A DNA stretch of 64,000 nucleotides from Sporomusa ovata DSM 2662 (GCF_000445445.1 NZ_ASXP01000001.1:1-64000); one strand, 5' to 3'. Counted from the first letter of the stretch, positions 1 through 7,716 are shown. Notes: generated from the letters alone by a model not told the origin. Numbers and translations are program-made.

Positions 1-1296
1 AATACCCATCATACATCGCGTCTTTCTCCGCCTTTCCAAGTCCACGCTGCGGAGCTTTTTTGTGTTTTCCAATATCTCCCCGGTCTCTTTGTCAACGATG
101 GCTTCTTTTGTATATTCGTCGACACCTTTTGGAATACTGTAGGCATTGTTTTTGACCGAACGCGCTGCCTTTTCCAGTTTTTCTTCCCGTTTGCGCTTCG
201 CCATGTCGGCTTCTGCTTTGCTCCAATATAAAAGTACTTTTCTTACCCGGATTTCTTTTTTTCCATCCTGGTCCTTTCCCTCGTATTCTTCTTCGAACAA
301 CTTGAATCTGTACGTATCCTTTTCGTTTGATGTCCATCCGCTTGAGTCAAATAGCTTTTCATTGTAACGCTGGCCTTTTTTTCCTTTTAGTATCTGTGAG
401 AATACAAAACCGTCCCCGTTGTACACGATAGCGTCGATATTCTTTGACGAGTTGAGCCCCTTGTCGGCCACCACGATCAGTCTTCCTAATCCGTACGAAT
501 CCTTGATATCCTTCATAGTCGGCTGAAGCGTAAGAGAATCGCTTGTGTTGCCGGGGAATACCGACATACTGACCGGTAACCCGTTGGAATCCATAAACAG
601 CCCCATTGCGGCAATAGGGTCGGTGCGGTGTTCTTTCGATACGCCTCTTTTCCGAAGGTCATCCTCGCCATTGGGAAAATCGATCTCGAAGAAATAATTG
701 GTCACGTCATAGAATGCATAGGAAAGGTCGCGGCCGATCGTCTTTTTGACACGTTCGTTCAAATGCCGCTGCAACTCCACCTCAAAATCCGCGAAGAGGT
801 CAAGCGATCTGTAGATATCTGGCAGTGTGAAATTCGTGTGCATCCCGTAGAAGTTGTCCTTCCTTTGACAGGAGGCCCGCTTCGAGTCCGGCCAGAGAAT
901 TCTTGCCAACACTAGAAACTTGAAAATATCGCTGGGTGAATATTCTCCTCGAAATCGGTGTAATTTTTCATAGTCCTTGATAAACGAATTAATTTCGAGC
1001 AGATTATAGACGGCCTCCAGGAACTTGTATCCGTAGTTCTGCCGTCGGTTTTCCCCACCATACATCAGCGCATTGGCTGCAACTTCGATTCGTAAGGGAA
1101 CATTATCTTTAAAGTTAGCGTCGAACTCCTCCACCATAGCCATGAAAGCCTCGGGATCTGGCTGATCTTCGAAATAACCAAAACTTCTAATAGTACGCTG
1201 CTTGGTGGGCATCCCCGGTCCAGGGCGATACCCTTCGACAACACGGATGTGCGTCTTAATAACGCCACCACGCTTTACACGGTCTTTTCTTATCAT
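1..1296 (-). CDS. IS1634-family transposase, partial at left edge
   Basis: An uninterrupted reading frame of 432 codons runs from an ATG at 1296 to the window edge, with a strong AAAGGAGGTGATG site just upstream. The translation is DDE transposase-like: an N-terminal region with IRSFGYFEDQPDPEAF, then YAFYDVTNYFFEID (first catalytic Asp in DVTN) and IVVADKGLNSSKNID (second Asp in ADKG). The third catalytic residue would lie beyond the edge. Family assignment to IS1634 is from this motif order and is good but not certain. Close to the edge (about 30-40) the expected KAEKDAMYDGY segment sits in the neighbouring frame, so a one-base deletion may have inactivated the gene. Confidence 0.85.
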   Translation of the reverse strand, partial: MIRKDRVKRGGVIKTHIRVVEGYRPGPGMPTKQRTIRSFGYFEDQPDPEAFMAMVEEFDANFKDNVPLRIEVAANALMYGGENRRQNYGYKFLEAVYNLLEINSFIKDYEKLHRFRGEYSPSDIFKFLVLARILWPDSKRASCQRKDNFYGMHTNFTLPDIYRSLDLFADFEVELQRHLNERVKKTIGRDLSYAFYDVTNYFFEIDFPNGEDDLRKRGVSKEHRTDPIAAMGLFMDSNGLPVSMSVFPGNTSDSLTLQPTMKDIKDSYGLGRLIVVADKGLNSSKNIDAIVYNGDGFVFSQILKGKKGQRYNEKLFDSSGWTSNEKDTYRFKLFEEEYEGKDQDGKKEIRVRKVLLYWSKAEADMAKRKREEKLEKAARSVKNNAYSIPKGVDEYTKEAIVDKETGEILENTKKLRSVDLERRRKTRCMMGI

Positions 1297-1358
1297 GGAA
1301 CATCACCTCCTTTATATTGTAGCATATCTGTAGTATAACACAATATAAAAAGCGCAAA

Positions 1359-1380
1359 AAAATGCGGAAATCCGCATTTT
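1359..1380. repeat. 10-bp palindrome upstream of the transposase
   Basis: AAAATGCGGA, two bases, then TCCGCATTTT. It lies between the transposase and the broken alkylation repair gene, so it could belong to the insertion sequence end or be a terminator for the gene remnant. No terminal inverted repeat can be tested because the other end is outside the window. Confidence 0.45.
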
Positions 1381-1389
1381 ATAAGCATA

Positions 1390-1524
1390 TTATTCCACTC
1401 TGTCTGCTTCGTATATTCTGCTAACTGTAAAAGTCGGGTCTGCATCTGGCAGCAATTTGCTGTGAAACTGCCGGTACTCCTCATCGACCAGCGCCAAAAG
1501 ACGCGCTCTTATCGTCTGTTCCAT
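1390..1524 (-). pseudogene. DNA alkylation repair protein, N-terminal remnant
   Basis: A 44-codon frame starts at an ATG preceded by GGGGG. Its first 27 residues (IRARLLALVDEEYRQFHSKL and LLP) match the typical N-terminus of AlkD/YhaZ-type DNA alkylation repair enzymes, which are normally about 220-240 residues. After LLPDADPT the resemblance is lost and a stop follows. A neighbouring frame holds RLLQLAEYTKQTEW, which could be the frameshifted continuation. The gene is broken next to the insertion sequence. The assignment rests on a short match. Confidence 0.45.
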
Positions 1525-1662
1525 AGTAACCCCCTCAGATGGTGATTATTTATTTTAGCATAAGTTGAGCAAGGGGGAAATGTATACAATCTTCCGGTAC
1601 TGCCTCCGCCACCTGAAAAAACTGGAATTTTAAGGATCATTGTGTTATAATAAAGCTTGTTC

Positions 1663-1737
1663 GGGGCATTAGCTCAGTGGGAGAGCGCTTGATTCACATT
1701 CAAGAGGTCGCCGGTTCGAAACCAGCATGCCCCACCA
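1663..1737 (+). tRNA. tRNA-Val (anticodon CAC)
   Basis: A full cloverleaf can be drawn: acceptor GGGGCAT/ATGCCCC, D-arm GCTC...GAGC, anticodon stem CTTGA/TCAAG with loop TTCACAT (anticodon CAC, reads GUG), T-loop TTCGAAA, discriminator A and an encoded CCA. A TATAAT -10 box lies at 1646-1651. The T-stem GCCGG/CCAGC has one C-A mismatch (positions 51-63), where T-A would be usual. Confidence 0.93.
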
Positions 1738-2221
1738 AAAGAATGCAGATAACTCACGGCTTTGCGGCTTTGAGTTATTTTTATTTTTATTTATGTAAAT
1801 ATGTCCCTTATGTTGTCCCTTAAGACGTTTTTCTGTGGATGAAAACATAGTTTTGTTCACAAGGAAGGTACTGGGGGATAGGTGTACTGTCCCAGAAGTT
1901 ATTCTCTACAGAAGACAATAAACCAATGTCCAAAATAGGGGATGGAAGCTTTTATGTTTACATTATAGTCGCAAAGTAATCTGCATATCATATTTTTAAA
2001 AAAAGTCAATCGTTATATTGCGTTTTTTTGTGGTTGTAATATATCCTGAGTTTTGCAGCAAAACAAGTAAAAAAGCTCTACTAGTCCAGAGTTGACATAG
2101 GGGGACGTTCCTTTTTTGGCAATATTAGAGTGACAAAAAAGGAACGTCCCTGAGTGTCCTGCTGAGTGTCCCCCCTTCAGCAAAAGCCAGAACAGCACAA
2201 TATCAAATTTAATCCTTATAT
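1738..2221. other. Repeat-containing intergenic gap after tRNA-Val
   Basis: No convincing gene. The sequence right after the tRNA is AT-rich with a GTCCCTTA direct repeat (1803-1810 and 1816-1823). It may be an integration scar, but no integrase is present to support that. The open frames here are antisense to the tRNA or to the inverted repeat described separately. Confidence 0.4.
2102..2150. repeat. 17-bp inverted repeat element
   Basis: GGGACGTTCCTTTTTTG (2102-2118) is repeated inverted at 2134-2150 with a 15-base spacer. It is followed by two copies of TGAGTGTCC (2151-2159 and 2164-2172) and a run of six C. The arrangement looks like a dispersed REP/MITE-type element rather than a terminator, since a T-run is part of the stem itself. 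Family identity is unknown to me. Confidence 0.6.
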
Positions 2222-2264
2222 GAAGAGGTACACCCGCTTATGAAAAAAGTGGGTGTACCTCTTC
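2222..2264. terminator. Hairpin upstream of the TetR promoter
   Basis: GAAGAGGTACACCC (2222-2235) pairs with GGGTGTACCTCTTC (2251-2264), 14 bp with a 15-base loop. There is no good U-run on the plus strand, so it may insulate the downstream promoter or be a regulator site. Confidence 0.5.
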
Positions 2265-2271
2265 AGTCTTA

Positions 2272-2332
2272 TTGACAATTCCTATTGTTTAGAATACAAT
2301 GAGTACAAAGTCATTGAGTTATTAGTCAATGA
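2272..2332 (+). promoter_or_regulatory. Sigma-70 promoter and palindromic operator of the TetR gene
   Basis: TTGACA (2272-2277), 17 bases, TACAAT (2295-2300). Immediately downstream is a palindrome, TCATTGA (2311-2317) and TCAATGA (2326-2332), covering the expected transcription start. This is the layout expected for an autorepressing TetR-family regulator. Confidence 0.8.
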
Positions 2333-2346
2333 AAGGCGATGTTCTA

Positions 2347-2961
2347 ATGGTTGATACAAAAAGACAAAAGCAGAAGCAATTAACCAGAAAACATGTAATA
2401 GAAATAGCAATTAAGCAGTTTAGTGAAACTGGCATAACAATGACTCGAACTACTGATATTGCCAAAGCTGCAAATGTGGCCCACGGAACAATATTTGTAC
2501 ATTTTCCCAAACAAGAAGATTTATTAATAGCTGTAATTGAGGAATTTGGCGATAGAATTGTTAAACGACTTCAGGAATTGATCGATTCAAATCGTAGTCT
2601 TTTTGAAGTATTAGAAGCTCATATAGCTGGCTTAGCTGAATTCGAATCCTTTTATACAAGGTTGATTATCGAAAGACGCCTACTGCCTGCTACTGCTCGC
2701 GATACATACATTATGATTCAATCGGCCATTTCAATTCACATTGCTGAAACTGCTGAAAAAGAGATAAAACAGGGTGTTATTCGTGAATTTCCAATCCATT
2801 TACTCTTTAATACTTGGTTAGGTTTAATTCATTATTATTTAACGAATGGCGACTTATATTGTTGCAGTGATTCTATATTAAAAAAACACGGTCATGAATT
2901 ACTGCGGCATTTTATTAAATTAATATCTATTGAACAAAAATATAAGGAGGCCGAAAAATGA
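2347..2961 (+). CDS. TetR/AcrR-family transcriptional regulator
   Basis: 204 residues, the usual TetR length. The N-terminal 60 residues form the DNA-binding domain: an ARKHVIEIAIKQF-like helix, then MTRTTDIAKAANVAHGTIF and VHFPKQEDLL, the typical TetR helix-turn-helix. The C-terminal ligand domain is unspecific, so the inducer cannot be read. I prefer the ATG at 2347 (AAAGG nine bases upstream) over the in-frame ATG at 2329, which has no ribosome site and lies inside the operator. The gene overlaps the next by four bases (ATGA), so the two are translationally coupled. Confidence 0.9.
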   Translation: MVDTKRQKQKQLTRKHVIEIAIKQFSETGITMTRTTDIAKAANVAHGTIFVHFPKQEDLLIAVIEEFGDRIVKRLQELIDSNRSLFEVLEAHIAGLAEFESFYTRLIIERRLLPATARDTYIMIQSAISIHIAETAEKEIKQGVIREFPIHLLFNTWLGLIHYYLTNGDLYCCSDSILKKHGHELLRHFIKLISIEQKYKEAEK

Positions 2962-3206
2962 AACAATGTATTGCTTGTGGAATGCCAATGAAAAATCTGG
3001 GAGATTTTGCTATGGGGGATTCTAAAAAGGATTATTGCCGTTATTGTTGTCGTCCAGATGGATCAATGCAATCCTATGAGGAAAAATTATTATCCTTAAC
3101 CAACTTTATTATTAAAACTCAAGGGTTGGAAGAAAATGTGGCAGCAACTGCTGCAAAATCAATGATGGCTAAACTACCTGCTTGGAAAGCAGAAGCTTCT
3201 ATCTAG
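2958..3206 (+). CDS. Small putative zinc-ribbon protein
   Basis: 82 residues. N-terminal CIACGMPM and a downstream CRYCCRPDG give two cysteine knuckles, as in the putative zinc ribbon family (PF12674) of small Firmicute proteins. The C-terminal 40 residues are helical. It is coupled to the TetR gene by a start/stop overlap and has its own TAAGGAGG site. It is probably a target or partner of that regulator; the function is unknown. Confidence 0.8.
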   Translation: MKQCIACGMPMKNLGDFAMGDSKKDYCRYCCRPDGSMQSYEEKLLSLTNFIIKTQGLEENVAATAAKSMMAKLPAWKAEASI

Positions 3207-3394
3207 TAACACGGGGACCCACCCCTGCCTCCCTCCCGACAACAGGAGGGGGAAGTCGGTGCCTGTTTCTGCGTAGCTAATCAGACGGCTTACGATGAGC
3301 AGCCATCAAAACTATGTGGCCGCACATCATAAGCCTGCTTTGTCTGCAAGGGTCTGCCTGTCAGGAGAGTGCACCGGCCACGGCAGCCAAAGCC
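3207..3394. other. Intergenic gap without a recognisable gene
   Basis: C-rich segment after the zinc-ribbon gene; I see no coding or RNA signal in it apart from the approach to the toxin remnant. Confidence 0.4.
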
Positions 3395-3489
3395 ATGCCG
3401 CAGTACCTCATGATTGCATTTGCAACATTCGTTGGTTTGATCAAAAAAAGAAATAACCGCCTCCTGGCCAAGGTTCGCGGTTATTTCTT
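3395..3489 (+). pseudogene. Remnant of a holin-like toxin (type I toxin-antitoxin) locus
   Basis: The frame from ATG 3395 reads MPQYLMIAFATFVGLIKKRN, resembling small membrane toxins of the putative holin-like family (Hol_Tox), whose usual form is about 30 residues ending in Lys-rich KKK. The expected stop (AAGAAATAACC) is present but in the wrong frame, so a deletion before the lysines has broken it. A hairpin AAGAAATAACCGC...GCGGTTATTTCTT (3448-3489) follows, as in intact loci, and a second hairpin lies at 3533-3560 with TTTT. In intact loci an antisense RNA overlaps this 3' region. Confidence 0.5.
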
Positions 3490-3532
3490 AATAACTTTTA
3501 CTTTAAGGCTAACCGTTCGGTTACAACCTGTG

Positions 3533-3564
3533 GGACTGGCGTGTTAGAGCACGTCAGTCCTTTT
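3533..3564 (+). terminator. Terminator-like hairpin of the toxin locus
   Basis: GGACTGGCGTG (3533-3543) pairs with CACGTCAGTCC (3550-3560) with one wobble, followed by TTTT. It belongs to the decayed toxin/antitoxin region. Confidence 0.6.
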
Positions 3565-3592
3565 CTTATATAATACCCAGTGCACGAAAAAT

Positions 3593-3748
3593 ATGCAACT
3601 AAAAAGGATCACATATGCAGGGCAACTATCTGAAGAGCTTGATCGGCTGGATAAAGAGGGAAAAGATACAACGGACACTATCCAGCGCTTTGGGGAGGTA
3701 ATGGAAGAGTTTTTGTATTCAGGCAGCAGGGAGGCAAAGACCTGCTAG
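3593..3748 (+). CDS. Short hypothetical protein or gene fragment
   Basis: 51-codon frame that starts MQLKRITYAGQLSEELDRL and continues through a charged helical stretch (DKEGKDTTDTIQRFGEVMEE) to KTC. It has no convincing ribosome site. The composition looks protein-like, so it may be the tail of a lost gene. I do not recognise the family. Confidence 0.3.
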   Translation: MQLKRITYAGQLSEELDRLDKEGKDTTDTIQRFGEVMEEFLYSGSREAKTC

Positions 3749-3806
3749 TTAAGGTCAAACTTTAAGAAACAAACTCCCTGTCCGTGCGTTTCCCCGCGTT
3801 TCTCTG

Positions 3807-3848
3807 TTGGAATAGCCAAAATAGGAACTTCCATTTTGGCTATTCCAA
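3807..3848. terminator. 16-bp perfect hairpin downstream of the MFS gene
   Basis: TTGGAATAGCCAAAAT (3807-3822) pairs with ATTTTGGCTATTCCAA (3833-3848); the ten-base loop is itself nearly palindromic. It sits 12 bases past the stop codon of the minus-strand transporter gene, so termination or mRNA 3'-end protection is likely, although no U-run follows. Confidence 0.6.
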
Positions 3849-3860
3849 CGAGTAGAATAA

Positions 3861-5066
3861 TTACAAAGCTTTCGCCGCTCGACTTGCCCCAATATGAACA
3901 GGTTTTGGCAAAAAGAAAGAACACAACGCTGCCAGTAGTGCAACAGCTGTGAGAAGTTCCATTGTTGCCGGCAAGCCGTGATTATCTGCAAACCGACCAA
4001 TTAATGGAACAAACATACCACCCACACTGAAGGTAAGTCCCAGTGTTACTCCGGAAGCAAAACCTATACTGCGTGCTAAGTAACTCTGCCCTAAAACAAC
4101 GACCGAACTGAACGGTGAAAACATAGCAAATCCAATCGGTATCATTAACGCATAACTAATGAACGCATTTGTTGTCTGTGATAATATACCTACCATTGGT
4201 ACTAAAAGTACACAACTTATCTGCACCACTTTCAAATAGCCGATTTTGTCTGCCAATAGTCCGCCAATGAGTGTAGTCACTACACCAAACATAAATAGTA
4301 ATGTCAACGCTGAACCGGCTGCCGTAGTAGAAAGCCCCGTGACATTTACCAAATACAGCGGAATAAAGCTTCGTAGCCCGCACATGACAATCGAACTAAA
4401 AACAATCAGCAGTGTCAATCGTGCAAAGGAGGGCCAATCATTTTGAAGAATGCTGTTTGGTTCTGAGACCTTTCCAGCTGCCGATACCTCGGAATTTGAA
4501 GCCTGCGCGATATCTGCTTTCATTTTCGGAGCAATCGCCAATAAAATCATGGCCATGATCAAGGCCAACAAACAAAATACCGCCGTCCCTTTCATACCAA
4601 ATGCTGTAATGGCAGCGACGGCAATAATCGGCCCGGCAGCAAAACCACCGTTTCCGCCTACAGAAAAAATACTCAGGGCCGTACCTCTTCTTGTTCCGGA
4701 AAGTTTATGGATCATACGCGCCGCTTCTGGATGAAAAATAGCACTGCCAATGCCGCTCACTGTTACTACAGCAAAAATAGCCCAATAATTTTCAAAAAGT
4801 CCTGCCAACCCCATTGCTGCACCAGCTAAAAAAATTCCCAGCGGCATAAGCCATGTTTTTGACGTACGATCTGCCAGCCAGCCGAAAGTGGGCTGTACAA
4901 CAGAAGATAAAAAGCAGGATGCAAACATCAAACCTGCTACAGCTTGATAATCCATACCATACTGTAAAATAAAAAACGGCAAAATAGCCGGCAATGCCCC
5001 CATGCCAATATCGCAGAAAAAATGACCTACTGCTACTACATACACATATTTTTGATTCAATTCCAT
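3861..5066 (-). CDS. MFS transporter, fosmidomycin-resistance (Fsr) type
   Basis: 401 residues with about 12 hydrophobic segments. Family motifs are visible: HFFCDIGMGALPAILPF at the N-terminus, GWLADRTSKTW (the MFS loop 2-3 motif), and FHPEAARM plus SVGGNGGFAAGP near residues 110-140, which are typical of Fsr-like drug efflux proteins. The gene lies 21 bases downstream of a MarR gene on the same strand and is probably in its operon, so expression would be induced when the MarR repressor is released. The substrate is not readable. Confidence 0.88.
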   Translation of the reverse strand: MELNQKYVYVVAVGHFFCDIGMGALPAILPFFILQYGMDYQAVAGLMFASCFLSSVVQPTFGWLADRTSKTWLMPLGIFLAGAAMGLAGLFENYWAIFAVVTVSGIGSAIFHPEAARMIHKLSGTRRGTALSIFSVGGNGGFAAGPIIAVAAITAFGMKGTAVFCLLALIMAMILLAIAPKMKADIAQASNSEVSAAGKVSEPNSILQNDWPSFARLTLLIVFSSIVMCGLRSFIPLYLVNVTGLSTTAAGSALTLLFMFGVVTTLIGGLLADKIGYLKVVQISCVLLVPMVGILSQTTNAFISYALMIPIGFAMFSPFSSVVVLGQSYLARSIGFASGVTLGLTFSVGGMFVPLIGRFADNHGLPATMELLTAVALLAALCSFFLPKPVHIGASRAAKAL

Positions 5067-5087
5067 ATCCTCCCTTATGTATCCTAT

Positions 5088-5540
5088 TTATATTTCTTCA
5101 TTTAGCTTTTTATCATACTCCTGGTTTATATCGTTCAGAAAGCGCAAAATAATAGATTGTTCATATTCATTGTAGGATGACAAAAGAGCTAATTTTTTTT
5201 GCCTTGCTTGATTATGACACTTTTTATGTTCGATATACACTTGTTGTCCTTGCTCTGTCAGGCAGAAATAAATCTCTTTATTATTTTCTGGCTTTTGATA
5301 GCTGTCAATTAATTTTTTGTTCAGCAATTTTTTACTGATTTTACTTATGGCTCCCCGTGTCATACCCATCTCAGCAGCTACTTTCGTGACATTGGCATAT
5401 TCCATCGAGCCGATCTTATCAATGCAATGTGCTTCCGCTAAATTAATTCCTGAAAAAATTTCTTCTCGATGATGCTCAAAAATAGTGGAACGTTCTTGTA
5501 TTCGGGTAAGAGATCTGATAATTTGTAGGGCATTGTCCAC
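5088..5540 (-). CDS. MarR-family transcriptional regulator
   Basis: 150 residues. The winged helix is visible: NVTKVAAEMGMTRGAISKIS (recognition helix region), KKLIDSYQKPENNKEIYFCL (wing). I place the start at the GTG at 5540 because AGGAGG lies seven bases upstream; the ATG at 5546 is only one base from that site. The gene is first in an operon with the MFS exporter. A perfect 18-bp palindrome lies 13 bases before the start, so autorepression is expected. Confidence 0.88.
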   Translation of the reverse strand: MDNALQIIRSLTRIQERSTIFEHHREEIFSGINLAEAHCIDKIGSMEYANVTKVAAEMGMTRGAISKISKKLLNKKLIDSYQKPENNKEIYFCLTEQGQQVYIEHKKCHNQARQKKLALLSSYNEYEQSIILRFLNDINQEYDKKLNEEI

Positions 5541-5553
5541 ATGCATTCCTCCT

Positions 5554-5619
5554 TTGTTTCCATGGAAACAATATTACTATAACATATTTTTATTTCTGCG
5601 TAAACAAAAATATGTTATA
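5554..5619 (-). promoter_or_regulatory. Two palindromic operators of the MarR-MFS operon
   Basis: TTGTTTCCATGGAAACAA (5554-5571) is a perfect 18-bp palindrome of the size and TTG..CAA form used by MarR dimers. Seven bases further upstream, TATAACATATTTTT (5578-5591) is inverted at 5606-5619, again perfect over 14 bp. Both lie in the region that must hold the operon promoter. Confidence 0.75.
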
Positions 5620-5624
5620 AACAC

Positions 5625-5879
5625 TTAAATTTTCCTCCTCAAATTTAAAAAAACAGATACCAGCAAACACAATACGGCAAATATACCTAAGACCCAGAAG
5701 GCATCATCAAAGGGAAATATAGTCATTTGTTTCTTTACTAGTGCGTTAATTAGTACTAATGACTGTTGACGGGCTAAAGTTGCAGTATTGCCTTGCTGCA
5801 TAAACAGGTGCTGTCCGTAGGCCATGAGATCAACGGCTGATTTTGAGGTGATATTGATGTGGGAAGCAGATAAATGCAA
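5625..5879 (-). pseudogene. C-terminal fragment of a DHA2 (EmrB-type) MFS transporter
   Basis: 84 codons with a late amphipathic stretch (QHLFMQQGNTATLARQQSLV) and a final membrane helix (AFWVLGIFAVLCLLVSVFL) ending in NLRRKI. This is the layout of the last periplasmic loop and TM14 of EmrB-like transporters, which are normally about 500 residues. Nothing of the remaining transporter is upstream, so the gene is a remnant. It lies just upstream of the MarR operon on the same strand. Confidence 0.6.
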
Positions 5880-6133
5880 GTATTAATTTTGTAGGGTATT
5901 TAGATTAGTGTGTTGAAAAAAATGGAACTTTCATTCATACTATAAATAATATCATACCAGCCAGTTATCATAAAACCCGGTAGAGTAAAAGAACAGAGCA
6001 GTGCTCAAACTAGTGGTAGCCAGCAGGGAAAAGGGAAATGATTTTGGTAACAAACAATAGGAGTGATGAAATAAAACGGTAAAAACTATAAGAATATAGG
6101 GCCGAAAATTTTGTGACAAAGGAGGAGTATAGG
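5880..6133. other. Leader region of the metF gene
   Basis: No gene seen. It must contain the promoter of the reductase gene; a weak TTGAAA/TATAAA-like pair is present at about 5913-5946 but the spacing is poor. No known riboswitch motif was recognised. Confidence 0.35.
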
Positions 6134-7648
6134 ATGTTCCCAAAATGTTCTTTTAGTGAAGCCTTGGCTGATCCTGAACAGCTGTCGATAACCTGGGAAT
6201 TGGTTCCGGGACGGGGTATGCGGGAAAAGGCGCAGGAGCATTTGCTGAAAATGGCTGAATTGGCGGCTAAGGACCCCAAAATCAATGCCATTACGATTAC
6301 AGATAATCCTGGTGGAAAAGCAGCTATTTTGCCTTATTCCATGGCGGTGGAAGCCAAACGACTGGGTATCGAGCCGCTTGTTCATTTTACTAGTAAAGAT
6401 AAAAACAGAAATGCGCTGGAGAGCGAACTATATGCGTTAGGCAGGGCCGACATTCACAACTTACTGGTTATGACTGGGGACTATCCCACAGCAGGATATG
6501 CCGGTCATGCCAAGCCGGTTTTCGATTTTGATGCCGTGCATGCTCTCCGTATGATAACGAAAATGAATGAAGGTACCTACACTAACCTTCCTGCTACTCA
6601 TTTTTTTGCTGGGGCTGTTGTTTCACCGTTCAAAGCTACTGAAGCAGAAACTATGGCTCAATATTACAAGCTGCATAAAAAAATAGCGAATGGTGCCAGG
6701 TTTATTATTACCCAACTGGGTTATGATGCCAGAAAGTTTGATGAGTTGCGCAAGTATGCCGATAGTAATCAATTCAACGTGCCACTTATTGGGAATATCT
6801 ATGTGCTGTCTGTACCTGTGGCTAAACTGATGAATAAAAATCTGATTCCTGGCTGTGTGGTAACAGATAAATTGATAAAAAAACTGGAAGCAGAGCAGGC
6901 AGATACGGCAAATAAAAAAGAACAGCAATTGTTCAGGGCAGCCAAATTGTATGCAGTGCTTAAGGGATTACGGTATGATGGCGTAAATATTGGTGGTCAT
7001 GGTCTTAGCTATGACGATGTGCAATATATTATAGAAAAAGGTGAGGAACAGAGTGGTAACTGGCAGGATATTGCAGTAACCGACTTTGACTATCCGCAGG
7101 CAGACGGTTTTTATTTTTTTGAAAAAGATGTAACAACAGGACTCAATACTTGCCAACCCTTTGACCGTAGGCAGACCGGTTCGGCCCATTCCTCATTAAA
7201 ACAGTCGGTGATGGACTTGGTCCATGGGGTAGCATTTGACCATAAAGCACCGCTTTACCCGCTAAACAAAGCAGTTGCGAAATTTATTGATAACTCCTGT
7301 CTGAAAAAGCCATTTACTATTGCTGAATACACCACCAAGACAATAACAAATGAATGTCGGTTCTGTGGTGATTGTGCCATGCATGAGCTTGGTTTTATTT
7401 GTCCAATGTCGCAGTGTCCCAAGCAACAGCGCAATGGTGCATGCGGCGGCAGCCGCGATGGGTGGTGTGAGGTTTATCCTGAGCAACAGAAGTGTATTTA
7501 TGTAAAAATGTATGAAGGCTTTAAAGGACGCGGTAAAGAAGAACGTATGAAAGCCAAGTATATGCCACCCTGTAATTGGGAACTGCACCGTACTTCCTCG
7601 TGGTTAAACTATTTTAATGATAGAGACTACAATAATAATAAAGATTAG
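6134..7648 (+). CDS. metF: Methylenetetrahydrofolate reductase, MetF-MetV fusion
   Basis: 504 residues. Residues about 10-310 form the MetF TIM barrel (SITWELVPGRG, AITITDNPGGKAA, LLVMTGDYP). Residues about 400-490 carry the cysteine-rich MTHFR_C/MetV domain: CRFCGDCAMHELGFICPM, CPKQQRNGACGGS, CEVYPEQQKCIYVKMYE, which probably binds iron-sulfur or zinc. The enzyme reduces methylene-THF to methyl-THF for the Wood-Ljungdahl methyl branch or methionine synthesis. In most acetogens MetV is a separate protein. ATG 6134 is chosen because AGGAGG lies eight bases upstream; an in-frame GTG at 6113 lacks a site. The gene stands alone and ends in a strong terminator. Confidence 0.92.
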   Translation: MFPKCSFSEALADPEQLSITWELVPGRGMREKAQEHLLKMAELAAKDPKINAITITDNPGGKAAILPYSMAVEAKRLGIEPLVHFTSKDKNRNALESELYALGRADIHNLLVMTGDYPTAGYAGHAKPVFDFDAVHALRMITKMNEGTYTNLPATHFFAGAVVSPFKATEAETMAQYYKLHKKIANGARFIITQLGYDARKFDELRKYADSNQFNVPLIGNIYVLSVPVAKLMNKNLIPGCVVTDKLIKKLEAEQADTANKKEQQLFRAAKLYAVLKGLRYDGVNIGGHGLSYDDVQYIIEKGEEQSGNWQDIAVTDFDYPQADGFYFFEKDVTTGLNTCQPFDRRQTGSAHSSLKQSVMDLVHGVAFDHKAPLYPLNKAVAKFIDNSCLKKPFTIAEYTTKTITNECRFCGDCAMHELGFICPMSQCPKQQRNGACGGSRDGWCEVYPEQQKCIYVKMYEGFKGRGKEERMKAKYMPPCNWELHRTSSWLNYFNDRDYNNNKD

Positions 7649-7653
7649 ATACT

Positions 7654-7708
7654 GTCTAAGAGTAATAAGCCGTCCATATTGTTTATGGACGGCTTATTAC
7701 TCTTAGAC
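7654..7708. terminator. 24-bp perfect hairpin terminator
   Basis: The 24-base arm at 7654-7677 (starting GTCTAAGAGTAATAAGCC) is repeated inverted at 7685-7708 with a 7-base loop. It separates metF from the convergent DUF1540 gene and can serve both. The length without a mismatch is unusual. Confidence 0.85.
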
Positions 7709-7716
7709 TATCTTAA

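Noticed and set aside
1669..1860. Minus-strand frame of 63 codons
   Set aside because: It is antisense to tRNA-Val and the adjoining sequence; the WWGMLVSNRRPLECESSALP stretch is the familiar artefact of reading a tRNA backwards.
2013..2198. Minus-strand frame over the inverted repeat
   Set aside because: Consists of repeat sequence and has no protein-like features.
3314..3547. 77-codon frame over the toxin remnant
   Set aside because: Only the part from 3395 resembles the toxin; the rest reads through terminator hairpins.
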